From positions 62,001 through 126,000 of the forward strand of contig NZ_NGJU01000001.1 in NCBI RefSeq assembly GCF_003987495.1: a DNA stretch of 64,000 bases, read 5' to 3'. Origin of the DNA: Vagococcus salmoninarum. Its GTDB lineage: Bacteria > Bacillota > Bacilli > Lactobacillales > Vagococcaceae. Made by a program: the position numbers and the translations under genes. Shown here piece by piece: positions 1 through 9,129 of the stretch. Below the pieces are notes generated by a model that was not told where the DNA came from, made no database searches, and saw only the letters and a list, made by a program, of their open reading frames with translations. Each line of letters opens with the position of its first letter. Positions within the stretch are counted from its first letter, which is position 1.

Positions 1-525
1 ATCTAATTGTTGGTTTGATCCGAGTAAGTTCTCTGAAATATTGCCATTGCCTTTTGTCAAACTACCACTTGTTAAATCAACTAATTGTCCTTGAACATTT
101 TGAGATAGTATATTCACTTCTTGGATTTTGTTAGCACCATCCGAAAAGAAGGTCATACTTCCAACATAGATTAAAGTAAAAACACCAAATCGAATTAATG
201 CTTTGCTGATTCCTTTTTCAAAAAAATCTTTCACTGAAATAACAATCACGAACGTAAAAAGGAGAATTCCTACAACACTGAATAACTTATTGTAAATAGC
301 ACCAGTAGTAGAGAATAAATCCGGTAATACTCCTTCTAATAAATTTAAACTAAAGAGTTTGTCTATCACATAATCTAATGCCAGAACAAGGTATTTGATT
401 AAGCCAAAGGCAATATTGAGCAACGCATTTAGCACACTTTGTAAATTTTCATTGATGCTAAACCAGCCGCCTTTTTCAAAAAAGGATTGGAAACTGTCAA
501 TATCAAATAAATCTTTTAGTAACAT
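1..525 (-). CDS. EF1877/CD3337-type conjugation membrane protein (N-terminal part)
   Basis: The gene runs off the left edge of the window, so only its first 175 codons are visible. The start ATG (523-525) follows a GGAG ribosome binding site. The visible part has several hydrophobic segments, for example around residues 30-60 and 75-100, and then a polar stretch near an INEN-type region typical of the large polytopic mating-channel proteins (ConG of ICEBs1, TcpH of pCW3, Orf15 of Tn916). It lies directly after the VirB4-like ATPase in the transcription order, which is where this protein sits in related elements. The likely role is a membrane-embedded part of the conjugation channel. The family assignment rests mostly on position and topology. 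Confidence 0.75.
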   Translation of the reverse strand, partial: MLLKDLFDIDSFQSFFEKGGWFSINENLQSVLNALLNIAFGLIKYLVLALDYVIDKLFSLNLLEGVLPDLFSTTGAIYNKLFSVVGILLFTFVIVISVKDFFEKGISKALIRFGVFTLIYVGSMTFFSDGANKIQEVNILSQNVQGQLVDLTSGSLTKGNGNISENLLGSNQQLD

Positions 526-537
526 AGCAGCTCCTTT

Positions 538-3060
538 CTAAGTGCTAAAGGTCGTTTCCACATCTGCACTTGTATTTTTTTTGACCGTTTGCAGCATTTG
601 ATGGATTTCTTCATAAGGACAGTAGACAAGCATTTTGCCAACACGTCCTCGTAAATCTAAATAAAGGCAATGATATTTTGGTAGATTTTTTAACCACTCA
701 ATATTCTCATTAGTGATTTCTAATCCTAAATGACGAAGAATATCTTCTCGTTCATCTTTGTCATCGTATGCAAAAATTCGTCCAAAGTTTCCTGTATCAT
801 CTTCTTCGGCTGTATCTTTAACAGATTGAGTGACAATAATCAGGGTATTGTTAAAACTTCGACCAACTCTGCGCATGGATTTGATAATCGCACGACCGTT
901 TTTAGAAGAATTAAAAATCCAACTTTCATCAAATAGAACAACAGTGCTTTCCTCTCGGTCACGTAAGCCGAAAAGTTCACAGAATTTTCCAATAGACATC
1001 ATCAACATGACCGATTTTCTTTGGGTAGCACTGTAATCATTGCTAAGTGTTTCTGCACGAGGCATTTCTAACCCCAAAACTTCTAAGATAGTCACCTTAT
1101 TCGTAAGATTTAGTCCTTCATTTTCGCCATAACTAAAAGCTAATTCTAAAATAGAACCTTGTACTGATTTCTTGATTAAGCTGGCTGTATCTCGTACCTC
1201 CTCATGTGGACTTTCCAGCATGAAGTCAACTACATGAAGTAAGCCTATTCGTTCACCTTGATCTCTTCTTTTTAATACAGTTTCGATTCCTTCTAGCATT
1301 GCCAATCTTGATTTTTTCTCTCTAGCACTAGTAAAATCATAAAGCTCTTCAAATAAGTCTTGCGCCATGTCTTTTGCAGCTACTCGATTAGGAATAAAAC
1401 AGAAGGGATCAAGAACGCCTTTGTTACTGGTTTTATTTGGATCAAGTCTCACTTGGTGGAAGTGCTGTTGAATGAAAGCACAAGTGTCGGGATACTTTTC
1501 TTGATAAAGTGGATGATTGATAACCTCCATAATCCAATCGAAGAACTCAGATTTAGGATCAACGTACAATCCTTTTCCATTCATTAAAACTGAAAGGAAG
1601 AAAATAAACTTTGCCAAGTAGGATTTTCCGTTTCCAGTGGGTCCAGTGATGGCAATGTGCGGGCTATTGGCTTTTTTATCAGCGATATCATTTTGGTTCC
1701 CAATAGATGGATTAAAGAAAATGGGTTTTCGACTCGTTTTTGCCACTTCTTTTGGTGTTAAGTTTCGAGTGTTTTTCAATTCCGAGACCATACCAATAGG
1801 AATTCCTACGTTATCACCAATCCGATTTTCAACACTCAATAACATTTCACTAATTCCTTCAACTGTGGTGTAGTGAAGCCAATTTTTTTCAGAACCTAGT
1901 TTGTTACCAGCTAAAAATTGATGGAAGAGAAATACTTGATCGGCTAAGCCTTTGACTATTTCAACATTTCGAGATTGGCATAAAGAAATGACGGTACGAA
2001 TCCGACTACGACATTCCTCTGGTGTTTGTCCAAAGACACCAAAAAGTCCCAGCCATTTAATGACAGGGACTCTTAAGTCTATTTTATTGTTTAAGTCGGT
2101 CAAAGCATAACGATTAAAGCGACTGGATTTCATTTCGGAATCGCCCATAGAAACCGTTTCTTTTGCACTATTTTTTAATCGCTTGGCAGCACGAGAAGAC
2201 TTTCCTTTTAATCCTCTACCACCTTTTAAGGGTTCAAAATGCCCTTTGAGTCGGAATTCTACTGGAAAGGGGAGACTTTGCACCACTTCTGCTATATGAT
2301 TGAATGCCAAGTTGGGGGCGAATTTATGAATAGGAAGCAGAGCAATGTAGCTAGTTCCTTCTGAGCTTCTTAACTTTAATAAGCCTTGTTCTTCTGTAGG
2401 ATCAAGAATAGTATCTGTTAATGAATAGCTGCTATTTTCAACAAAATCAAGATCAAAGGAAGTCTTCATTCCACGTACATAGGGATAACGGCAGGCTTGT
2501 AGCACTTCTTGTTCAGTAAGTCTACGCCCATTAACCGTTCCAACAAGTTGAAAAATTTCTGATTCTATTGAACGGTATCGTTTTAAAAAATCTTCATCAA
2601 CAGTTAGGTGATAGTGGTTCAAGGATAATAACTTTCCTGCGTAATAGTCAACGACTTCCATCGCTTTTCCTTTTACAGTTGTTGCAGAAGATAAACTAGA
2701 AAGTTTAACCCCAATATAAAATTTTTCCGTTGTGAGAACTCGAAGTTGATTTTCTAATTCGGAAAGTGTTCGATCAACTAAACTATCGCCCATTGATTTT
2801 GCTTGTTCATCAAAATTTTCGGAGAAAGCTGCTAGCCGCTCACTAAGATTGTAAGAATGCGGATTTAGAAATAGTTCAAAGTCCTCAAAACGGCGTAAGC
2901 TTTGTAAAAATTGATTCCATTTTTGTTTATGCTTTTCTTGAATTTCTTTATTTTGACCAATAACATAGTCGCTAGGACAAGTAAAATATGCCCAAACTTC
3001 ATTTTCTGTAGTAAGCAATAAATTATGATAAACCTTATGAAATGGCTGTTTAAACTTCAT
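538..3060 (-). CDS. VirB4-like conjugation ATPase (TcpF/ConE/Tn916 Orf16 family)
   Basis: This 840-residue protein is a cytoplasmic ATPase that powers the type IV secretion channel of Gram-positive conjugative elements. A Walker A motif GPTGNGKS lies near residue 475 and a Walker B motif VVLFDESW near residue 705, followed by the IIVTQS segment usual in VirB4 proteins. The length matches Tn916 Orf16 and ICEBs1 ConE. The start ATG is preceded by a GGTGG-type ribosome binding site, and the gene lies 14 bases after the TcpE-like gene, so it is part of one transcription unit. No disruption is seen and both nucleotide-binding motifs look functional. Confidence 0.93.
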   Translation of the reverse strand: MKFKQPFHKVYHNLLLTTENEVWAYFTCPSDYVIGQNKEIQEKHKQKWNQFLQSLRRFEDFELFLNPHSYNLSERLAAFSENFDEQAKSMGDSLVDRTLSELENQLRVLTTEKFYIGVKLSSLSSATTVKGKAMEVVDYYAGKLLSLNHYHLTVDEDFLKRYRSIESEIFQLVGTVNGRRLTEQEVLQACRYPYVRGMKTSFDLDFVENSSYSLTDTILDPTEEQGLLKLRSSEGTSYIALLPIHKFAPNLAFNHIAEVVQSLPFPVEFRLKGHFEPLKGGRGLKGKSSRAAKRLKNSAKETVSMGDSEMKSSRFNRYALTDLNNKIDLRVPVIKWLGLFGVFGQTPEECRSRIRTVISLCQSRNVEIVKGLADQVFLFHQFLAGNKLGSEKNWLHYTTVEGISEMLLSVENRIGDNVGIPIGMVSELKNTRNLTPKEVAKTSRKPIFFNPSIGNQNDIADKKANSPHIAITGPTGNGKSYLAKFIFFLSVLMNGKGLYVDPKSEFFDWIMEVINHPLYQEKYPDTCAFIQQHFHQVRLDPNKTSNKGVLDPFCFIPNRVAAKDMAQDLFEELYDFTSAREKKSRLAMLEGIETVLKRRDQGERIGLLHVVDFMLESPHEEVRDTASLIKKSVQGSILELAFSYGENEGLNLTNKVTILEVLGLEMPRAETLSNDYSATQRKSVMLMMSIGKFCELFGLRDREESTVVLFDESWIFNSSKNGRAIIKSMRRVGRSFNNTLIIVTQSVKDTAEEDDTGNFGRIFAYDDKDEREDILRHLGLEITNENIEWLKNLPKYHCLYLDLRGRVGKMLVYCPYEEIHQMLQTVKKNTSADVETTFST

Positions 3061-3074
3061 TTTTTTCCACCTTT

Positions 3075-3764
3075 CTATAATAATCTAGTGATTCGTTTAC
3101 GAATGGATTGCTTGATTAATGAATGATATTGTTCCTTTAATTTAGGAATTTCTGACATCGGGATAACTCCGTCTGCAAATTGCCGAAAGAGTATTTTCTT
3201 CATTAGCAATACTTCATCATCTGTTTCAAACAATTCATAGAAACCTTCTTCTCTTGCCTTTAAGGATTCAAATTCATGGATTAGTTCTGGAACAACACTA
3301 TCTTTTATTTCTTGTTTCAATTGGTCAACATCTAATGTATTCATTTTTGCTTCTCCTTCTTTTTTTATGGAAAGCTGTTCAACGGTACAGCGATCATAAA
3401 TTACTTTTTCTTGTTTAAATGAGTGAAGTTGCTCATGATACAGTGATTTATGCCCAAATACAAAGGTCAGAAGATAGAGAAAATAATCTTTCAAAAAAAT
3501 ATCCGCTCTCTTTCCATCCGGCTCAACTCGGTTAAATAGTTGTACTAATCCATAAGGAATAGCTAGAGAAACTATGACGACTAATTGATTCATTCCAAAA
3601 AGTATCAAGAGAGCACTAAACACAATCGCAAAACTGACTGTTGCAACAGTGAAATCCTGTGCATAAACAACAAAAGGTAAGTGGACATTTTTGGCAATTT
3701 CTCTGATCATATAGGGTGCATTGAAGGGCTCTCTATAGTCTAATATCTGTTTTTCTATATTCAT
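3075..3764 (-). CDS. TcpE-like conjugation membrane protein
   Basis: The product has 229 residues, with two hydrophobic segments at about residues 38-75 near the N-terminus and a charged, helix-rich cytoplasmic C-terminal half. This layout (short N-terminal tail, a pair of membrane helices, then a polar tail) fits the TcpE family (Tn916 Orf17, ICEBs1 ConD). The C-terminal extension of about 150 residues is longer than in classic TcpE proteins. It lies two bases after the TcpD-like gene and just before the VirB4 ATPase, the canonical order. It probably anchors the ATPase at the membrane; that role is inferred from relatives. Confidence 0.75.
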   Translation of the reverse strand: MNIEKQILDYREPFNAPYMIREIAKNVHLPFVVYAQDFTVATVSFAIVFSALLILFGMNQLVVIVSLAIPYGLVQLFNRVEPDGKRADIFLKDYFLYLLTFVFGHKSLYHEQLHSFKQEKVIYDRCTVEQLSIKKEGEAKMNTLDVDQLKQEIKDSVVPELIHEFESLKAREEGFYELFETDDEVLLMKKILFRQFADGVIPMSEIPKLKEQYHSLIKQSIRKRITRLL

Positions 3765-3766
3765 GA

Positions 3767-4105
3767 CTATAACCCAAAGTAGCTTTTTAGATTAGAAAGT
3801 GAATTAAGAACGCCTGTAGGGTCTTTGATAACAGCGTAAATGATACCGCCAAAAAAGAGGATTGCAAAACCTTGAATCCATTTTGAATTTAGAAATTCTT
3901 TGATGACTAAATAAACAACAACTACACCAAAAATTGGTGCAATCCAGTCATTCAAGATATAGTTACTGGCTTCCTTAGCGTTTGCATCAGCATAAGCGAC
4001 AGGAGATAGAGCGAAAAAGAATAAAAGGCTACTGAATAGTGTTGTGAGTTTGACAGTTAGTAGTTGTCTTTGCTGAGGAGAGCATACTATTTTCTTTTGT
4101 TTCAT
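3767..4105 (-). CDS. Small TcpD/VirB2-like membrane protein of the conjugation channel
   Basis: The 112-residue protein has a cleavable-looking signal sequence ending at about residue 40 (SPVAYADA), then two hydrophobic helices at about residues 53-68 and 76-92. This signal plus two-helix topology is shared by TcpD/ConC-type channel proteins and VirB2-like pilins. The gene abuts the TcpC gene by one base and is followed two bases later by the TcpE-like gene, so translation of the three is probably coupled. I recognise it by position and topology rather than by a diagnostic motif. Confidence 0.65.
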   Translation of the reverse strand: MKQKKIVCSPQQRQLLTVKLTTLFSSLLFFFALSPVAYADANAKEASNYILNDWIAPIFGVVVVYLVIKEFLNSKWIQGFAILFFGGIIYAVIKDPTGVLNSLSNLKSYFGL

Positions 4106-5125
4106 TTAAATTCCTCCTAAATAATGATGAATGGTTTCAATAAAATAAGTGTTTTCTCGTTGCTTCAACAATAAAGTCATGGTTTCCTTGTGACCTATTT
4201 TTGTTTCACCATCAATAACATCAAATGTAACAAAAGCAAAGAGTTGTTTGTCTTTGAAGAAGGGTTTAATTTGGCTATTACTTATCTGATAATTACCTGT
4301 TAGAATTTCTGGTTCTTTCATCATAAATGCCATATCTTCCAATGAAGCAGATACATATTTATCAAGGAATGACTGGATGAAACTGACAACCATTTTTTCT
4401 TCTTTGGTATCCACTTGTTGGTACTGAGAAATATCAGGCATTTTTAGTTGCCCATTTTTTGAAGTTAGTGAAGGCTCAAGAGTAAAATAAGGATAGGCAG
4501 TCACTTTAAACGATTGATTTTTTAATTGTATAAAAGGGATATTTAACAACACACGATTTTCAATTTTTTCGTAGTCAATATATTTTTCTTTGGTGACTAC
4601 TTCTTTATTACCTTCTTTTTTCTTTACATCACGTTCTTTTGTAACTGGAGCATTGATTTCATAAGCAATACGGTATTGAGCCACCAATTGTCCATTTTCA
4701 CTGATTAGATTATAAAAATCAGAAGAGAGTAGTTTTCGTTCAGTCCCCGTATTCTTTTCTTCATCTAGGGTAATCATGAAATAGGTCTCTTGGAGTGAAT
4801 TAAAACGTTTTTCAAATGCTTGCTGCTCGGTAGGAATATTAATGTAAGCTGTAATGAAAGGCTGTAGAAACTGTTTATACAATTCTGATGTAACAGCTGT
4901 ATTTGTCTTTTTTGCTAATTCTTTGTGAATCGTTTCAGTTAATGTGGTTTGTTCTTTGCGAATAAGACTTTGCATTTGGGTAGATTTAACAAAGGCAAAG
5001 GGACCACTGCTGATTAACAAAAGCGTTAGGATTAGAAAGAAGGTACGAGTCGTTCGGATACTAGCGGCTTTTTCTTCTTTTGGTAAAGCTGGGGGATGAT
5101 TCTTTTTCTCTTTGATAAATTTCAT
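4106..5125 (-). CDS. tcpC: TcpC-family conjugation protein (Tn916 Orf13 / ICEBs1 ConB type)
   Basis: This is a 339-residue bitopic protein: a basic cytoplasmic N-terminus of about 27 residues, one membrane helix at about 28-47, and a large extracellular part. TcpC and ConB carry two NTF2-like domains in that part, and the length here agrees with both domains being present. It forms the extracellular scaffold of the mating channel. The end of the reading frame meets the start of the next gene without a gap, a sign of translational coupling. In Tn916 this gene sits after the ATPase; here it precedes the TcpD, TcpE and VirB4 genes as in ICEBs1, so the module order is of the ICEBs1 type. Confidence 0.82.
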   Translation of the reverse strand: MKFIKEKKNHPPALPKEEKAASIRTTRTFFLILTLLLISSGPFAFVKSTQMQSLIRKEQTTLTETIHKELAKKTNTAVTSELYKQFLQPFITAYINIPTEQQAFEKRFNSLQETYFMITLDEEKNTGTERKLLSSDFYNLISENGQLVAQYRIAYEINAPVTKERDVKKKEGNKEVVTKEKYIDYEKIENRVLLNIPFIQLKNQSFKVTAYPYFTLEPSLTSKNGQLKMPDISQYQQVDTKEEKMVVSFIQSFLDKYVSASLEDMAFMMKEPEILTGNYQISNSQIKPFFKDKQLFAFVTFDVIDGETKIGHKETMTLLLKQRENTYFIETIHHYLGGI

Positions 5126-5129
5126 TGAA

Positions 5130-5504
5130 TTACTCCTTTGTGATTATTAAAAAAGGGAACCCCTTTACCAAATAAAGGAGTTCCTTTGCAGAAAGTTGCG
5201 TACCATAAATTTTTAAACGACTAGACTGAGAATTGAATAGATAGGTAGCTTTGTAAAAATCATACGAATAACCAAGATAAACACCGGAATCGCTATAACG
5301 TTCTAGTCCTTCAATATAAAGACTGGTGTGTTTAGAAAGAATTCGTTCAAAACAGACTTCTTTTTTAGGAATAAAAACCAGATTTTCTCGTTGAGTTAGT
5401 TTTTTTACAGTGAGAAATTGCCGAGCTTGTCTTTCGGGAATTTGTCCTTCTAAATAGAAAAAGCCATATTTTTTGAGTTCTTCTTTGAGATATTTCTGAT
5501 TCAT
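5130..5504 (-). CDS. Conserved small protein of the conjugation module, function unknown
   Basis: The 124-residue soluble protein has no signal or membrane segment and no motif I recognise. Its start ATG overlaps the stop of ardA in an ATGA arrangement, and it ends 4 bases before tcpC. It is therefore translated with the module and is not a stray frame. The sequence is rich in tyrosine and lysine (for example GYSYDFYKATYLF). It could be a small regulator or an anti-defence protein like its neighbour ArdA, but nothing in the sequence decides this. Confidence 0.7.
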   Translation of the reverse strand: MNQKYLKEELKKYGFFYLEGQIPERQARQFLTVKKLTQRENLVFIPKKEVCFERILSKHTSLYIEGLERYSDSGVYLGYSYDFYKATYLFNSQSSRLKIYGTQLSAKELLYLVKGFPFLIITKE

Positions 5505-5986
5505 GACAATACCTCAATAATAGTATTGTCGTTTGCTTGATAGAGGCGTCCATCTTGGCGTAAATCTTCACCAATTCCCCCATAGTCAACATTCCACTTG
5601 ATTAAATCAGGAACACCAGATAAATAGCCAAGATCATCCACTAATTGTTCTGCATAGTCTTTATAAGAATAACAGTCAGAGTAGACTTGAATTTCATCAA
5701 TTTGTTCAAATGCATCTAAAATATCGCTGAAAAATCCGTACTCTACAAGTTCACCTAAATAGTGAATGGCTGGGTGTCCACTATGCTCATCCAGTTGTTC
5801 TGCTACTTCATTCATTTCACTAAAATTTTCATAGTGAGAAAGGGTAAATGGTGCCATGTAGTCTGTTATTAAATGTTCCTGCCCATCGTCCAATTCGATT
5901 TTTTCTTTGACCTCTTCCCAATCAATAGGTAGTTCAAACCATCGCCCTTTATGGGTATGAAGATTTTCGATATATAATTCAATCAT
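5501..5986 (-). CDS. ardA: ArdA-family antirestriction protein
   Basis: The 161-residue, very acidic protein has the composition and length of ArdA, a DNA mimic that blocks type I restriction enzymes when the element enters a new host. Acidic runs such as WEEVKEKIELDDGQE near the N-terminus and YGGIGEDL near the C-terminus fit the family. The start ATG at 5984-5986 follows GAGAGGTG; an in-frame GTG nine bases further upstream lies inside that ribosome binding site and is less likely. It sits between the relaxase and the channel genes, as in Tn916 (orf18). A complete type I restriction system lies about 12 kb away on the same DNA. Confidence 0.85.
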   Translation of the reverse strand: MIELYIENLHTHKGRWFELPIDWEEVKEKIELDDGQEHLITDYMAPFTLSHYENFSEMNEVAEQLDEHSGHPAIHYLGELVEYGFFSDILDAFEQIDEIQVYSDCYSYKDYAEQLVDDLGYLSGVPDLIKWNVDYGGIGEDLRQDGRLYQANDNTIIEVLS

Positions 5987-5998
5987 TTTTTTCACCTC

Positions 5999-7300
5999 TC
6001 AATTAAATAAAAATTGTGCTAATAGCTGTTCGACTTCATCTTGTGTAACAGTTACAGAAGAGGGAGTAGCTGCTTGAGTTTCTTCTTGTAGCAATAATTC
6101 TTTTATTGTTGTTGTAAGTTTTGACAGCTCTTCTTGATCTTTTTCTTTTAGCTCTGCTTGCTGAATTCTAGACATTAACTCATTTTTGCCAAACGTTTGA
6201 TCCATAATCCAAATTTTCTTTAGCGTAGGAGCAAGATAGTTTGAGAGCCAGCGTAACGCTTTATCATAATTTGGTTTTTCACCCTTCATGGTCAACCGTA
6301 ATTCTTGCATGCTTTCAATGACCATGCGCCAATTTTGACTGTAATGAGTGCGCAGTCCATTTGAGTCGCAATCATATACTTTGATGGCAGTATCAATTAA
6401 TTCTTTGACGATCCATTCAATTGTTTCTCCTGTAGAAAGTAAATATTCAACAAAGAGATAAGCTTTTTCGTCAGCCAAACGGATTTCATAACGATTTTTA
6501 ATGCCATATTTCTGACGAGCCATTTCAACAGATATTTCTTCTTTTTTTGCCAATTCGTAATCTTTTTGGTAAAAGTTTAAATAAAACGGCGATTGTCTGG
6601 AACCAAAATAAAGAGAGAGTCCTTTGTTGAGCTGTTGTCCATTCTTCACAACAATTCCTCCTGTAAAATCAAAATTGCGAAAAGTGGTATCGACTAATCC
6701 TTGTTCAACTTTTTCTTTCAATTCAAATAAATCATAATTGGGATAAAGAAGAGAGAGATGTTCATCCAGAGCCAAATCAATTCGTGTAATTTTGGTGTCA
6801 ATTATTAGACCTTCACCAAAAATATTCGATTGATAAAGCCGCCAAAAGAATGTCGTCCAAGTTTCTTCTTGTTCTTCTAGTACCAATTCATATTCTCGAC
6901 AGCCTTGTCCACGCAGTTCAATCATCACTCCCATATCTAGGTTTTCTGGATTTGAGAAAACAAAGATGTCACTAAAACAATAGCTTTCTGTATAATGATT
7001 AAAGCCATAGTTTTTGTAAATGAATACATCTGGATTCATTTGTAATATTTTCTCAATTACTTGAGAAGGGGAGTGGATTTTGAATCGAACACGAAGAAAA
7101 TCAATTTTTGCTTCCATGGGTAGAAAGCCACCGTCCAAATGGAATGTTTTGCGTATTTTTTCTATGGATTTTTTTGTGATCGTTCGTTTACCAGTTTCAA
7201 TCATGGAAAGGTATGATTTACTCCAATCAAGCTTTTCAGCAAATTGCTGTTGTGTTAATTGAAGTCGCTTTCGTAAAATTTTTATTTCTTGATTATTCAT
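5999..7300 (-). CDS. MobT-family relaxase with N-terminal HTH (Tn916 Orf20 / NicK type)
   Basis: This is a 433-residue rolling-circle type relaxase of the Rep_trans family. The first 55 residues form an Xre-type helix-turn-helix (LTQQQFAEKLDWSKSYLSMIE), and the rest matches the Rep_trans layout, with the R-G-x-G-C-R-E-Y region near residue 130 and a tyrosine/lysine-rich catalytic part near 230-250 (YLNFYQKDYELAKK). It nicks oriT, which lies immediately upstream at about 7.4-7.6 kb, and starts both transfer and plasmid-like replication of the circular element. An AGGTGA ribosome binding site precedes the ATG. The length and HTH fusion agree with Tn916 Orf20. Confidence 0.9.
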   Translation of the reverse strand: MNNQEIKILRKRLQLTQQQFAEKLDWSKSYLSMIETGKRTITKKSIEKIRKTFHLDGGFLPMEAKIDFLRVRFKIHSPSQVIEKILQMNPDVFIYKNYGFNHYTESYCFSDIFVFSNPENLDMGVMIELRGQGCREYELVLEEQEETWTTFFWRLYQSNIFGEGLIIDTKITRIDLALDEHLSLLYPNYDLFELKEKVEQGLVDTTFRNFDFTGGIVVKNGQQLNKGLSLYFGSRQSPFYLNFYQKDYELAKKEEISVEMARQKYGIKNRYEIRLADEKAYLFVEYLLSTGETIEWIVKELIDTAIKVYDCDSNGLRTHYSQNWRMVIESMQELRLTMKGEKPNYDKALRWLSNYLAPTLKKIWIMDQTFGKNELMSRIQQAELKEKDQEELSKLTTTIKELLLQEETQAATPSSVTVTQDEVEQLLAQFLFN

Positions 7301-7410
7301 GGGTCACCTGCCTTATGTTCACAAAATAAATGAAAATTGTTTACAGCTTTATTCTTAAAGAAAAGCTTTATTAATAAGGGATTTTGATAACTATTTTGTC
7401 TTTCTTGTAA

Positions 7411-7565
7411 AAAGTTACCCCCATGTTATTAAGCGGGGGGTAACAGGTTAGAGCGAGCGTTGCTCGCCCTAACCACGCACAGTCATAGTCAGGAAACCTG
7501 CCTATTCCTTTTCGTTCTACCGCCACACACCAAAGTGTGCGGCTTTCACAAGGAAACCTTGTTCA
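7411..7565. other. Probable origin of transfer (oriT) with stacked hairpins
   Basis: Between the coupling protein and relaxase genes, where Tn916 and ICEBs1 carry oriT, there is a run of inverted repeats. They are GTTACCCCC (7414-7422) with GGGGGTAAC (7436-7444); a GC-rich hairpin at 7447-7473 with one mismatch; CAGG-AAA-CCTG at 7490-7500; a CCGC/GCGG hairpin with CACAC/GTGTG at 7520-7542; and CAAGG-AAA-CCTTG at about 7549-7561. The C-run/G-run stem resembles the oriT core of ICEBs1 and Tn916. The nick position is not assigned here. A single-strand origin could also lie in this stretch. Confidence 0.75.
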
Positions 7566-7611
7566 TAAAACGAAGCGGTTAGTATCAGCTTCTTCCATCC
7601 GCTGAGGCAAC

Positions 7612-7656
7612 GAAAAAAGGGCAACGAAAGATAAAACTTTTCCTTTCCCTTTTTTC
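7612..7656 (-). terminator. Terminator after the coupling-protein gene
   Basis: A perfect 10-bp stem, GAAAAAAGGG (7612-7621) with CCCTTTTTTC (7647-7656), lies 21 bases beyond the stop of the FtsK-like gene on the minus strand, with T-rich sequence on its 3' side. It would separate transcription of the YdcP/coupling-protein group from oriT and the relaxase operon, or reduce readthrough into it. Confidence 0.6.
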
Positions 7657-7676
7657 ATTGATATAGTGGGGGGATC

Positions 7677-9113
7677 TCACTCTAGCTTTTTCCGTGAAAG
7701 TCCAAATGCTGAATGTGCTTCATTAATTTCCTCAGTAGTCATTTCTTGTAAAAGCTCTTTTATATTTAACGTTTGCATAGAACCAATTTGTTGAAGAGCT
7801 GCTAGAAAGTCATATTTTCTAGGAACAAGAGGGGCATAGAATTCACGAGGAACTCCTGAGCCACTATCGCAGTAGCCTCTGCCTTTAATTCGTTTATTGA
7901 TGAACGCTTTTCCTTTTTGATCCGATCCAAAAGTCATGTAATAGCCCTGTTCTGATAGCTTTCCCAAGCTAACTCGAAATAAAAGATTATCACGTACACC
8001 GCCACCAAAGTTATCTGCATCAGGACGTTGGGTTGCTAAAATGAGAAAAACACCTGCTTGTCGTGCTTTTAGAACAAGTTCCTTTACATATCGCAGAATT
8101 TCGTCCTGTTCTTTATAGGTTAAGGTGCCAAAAAAGGCTGCCCACTCATCAACAATAATAAAGTAGGGAGGAATACCATAGTATGCAAAGTTTTTCCCTG
8201 TTGTATAGTTAGGGAGAGCCTTCATATAAACATAACGTCGATTCATTTCTTCTACAGCATTCTTTAAACATTTCGTAATCCATTTTGTTCCGTAAAATAC
8301 GTGATTTTTGAATAAATGTAGACTTTCTAAATCTTTTAAATCTGCTTCTTTTGGATCACATACATCAACCGTTCCAATCTGAATGAGCGCATGAATTAAG
8401 GTGAGCAGAAAGTAGGACTTGCCACCCCCTGTGCCTCCAGTTACTAACATGTGAGGCACTTCGGCATAGTCCCATATAACGCCATCCATGAGTTTGACTT
8501 GTCCATTTGTTACGATACAATCTTCAATTCTAATCCGCTTACTGATCACATCAATCATTAATAAATAGGTGGTGAAGCCCATTTCCTTTTGTTCCTCAAT
8601 GAAGTCAGCAATGTACATTTCTTCAAAAGTTTTTGCAATTTTTTGAAAGCGATCATGCCATTTCATGCCATCTGTGGGAACCGTTAAATAAAGAATTTCC
8701 TTGGTATTACGGTAATAAACTTTTGGAAAAACCATTTTTTCAGTAGCCTGTTCTTTTGATTTCCGTTCCTTCTTCTCATACAATCCATTGCTTTTCAAGA
8801 GACGAGCTAACATTTGTCGTTGGTAAACTCGATAGAAGAAACCACCCTTTAAAAAAGAAACTCTGCGAATCATGACCAAAACTAACAACGGCAAGAAGAG
8901 TATTAAAAAAAGCCCTCCAATGGGAACTAAGAGGGCAATCCAATCAATTATTTGTCTTTGTTGCATCATCTGTATTAGCGGATAGATAAAAAGGTAGCTG
9001 TAGTAACCAGCAAATAATAGAAAAGGAAACCAAGCTAGTAGAAGGTAGGTACGATAAACAGATAGATGTAGAGGACGAATTCTACGTCCACGATAATGAA
9101 AGAATGTGTTCAT
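7677..9113 (-). CDS. FtsK/SpoIIIE-type conjugation coupling protein (TcpA / Tn916 Orf21 / ConQ)
   Basis: The membrane ATPase brings the relaxase-DNA complex to the mating channel. Two hydrophobic segments lie at about residues 25-50 and 60-85. A Walker A motif GGTGGGKS lies near residue 225 and a Walker B region IIVDEWAAFF near residue 320, and ATQRPDADNFGGGVRDN is the usual FtsK sensor region. The start at 9111-9113 is preferred because GGAGG lies six bases upstream; the ATG twelve bases earlier has no ribosome binding site. The product has about 478 residues, the usual size. It follows the two YdcP genes as in Tn916. Confidence 0.92.
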   Translation of the reverse strand: MNTFFHYRGRRIRPLHLSVYRTYLLLAWFPFLLFAGYYSYLFIYPLIQMMQQRQIIDWIALLVPIGGLFLILFLPLLVLVMIRRVSFLKGGFFYRVYQRQMLARLLKSNGLYEKKERKSKEQATEKMVFPKVYYRNTKEILYLTVPTDGMKWHDRFQKIAKTFEEMYIADFIEEQKEMGFTTYLLMIDVISKRIRIEDCIVTNGQVKLMDGVIWDYAEVPHMLVTGGTGGGKSYFLLTLIHALIQIGTVDVCDPKEADLKDLESLHLFKNHVFYGTKWITKCLKNAVEEMNRRYVYMKALPNYTTGKNFAYYGIPPYFIIVDEWAAFFGTLTYKEQDEILRYVKELVLKARQAGVFLILATQRPDADNFGGGVRDNLLFRVSLGKLSEQGYYMTFGSDQKGKAFINKRIKGRGYCDSGSGVPREFYAPLVPRKYDFLAALQQIGSMQTLNIKELLQEMTTEEINEAHSAFGLSRKKLE

Positions 9114-9129
9114 AGTTGCCTCCATTCAA

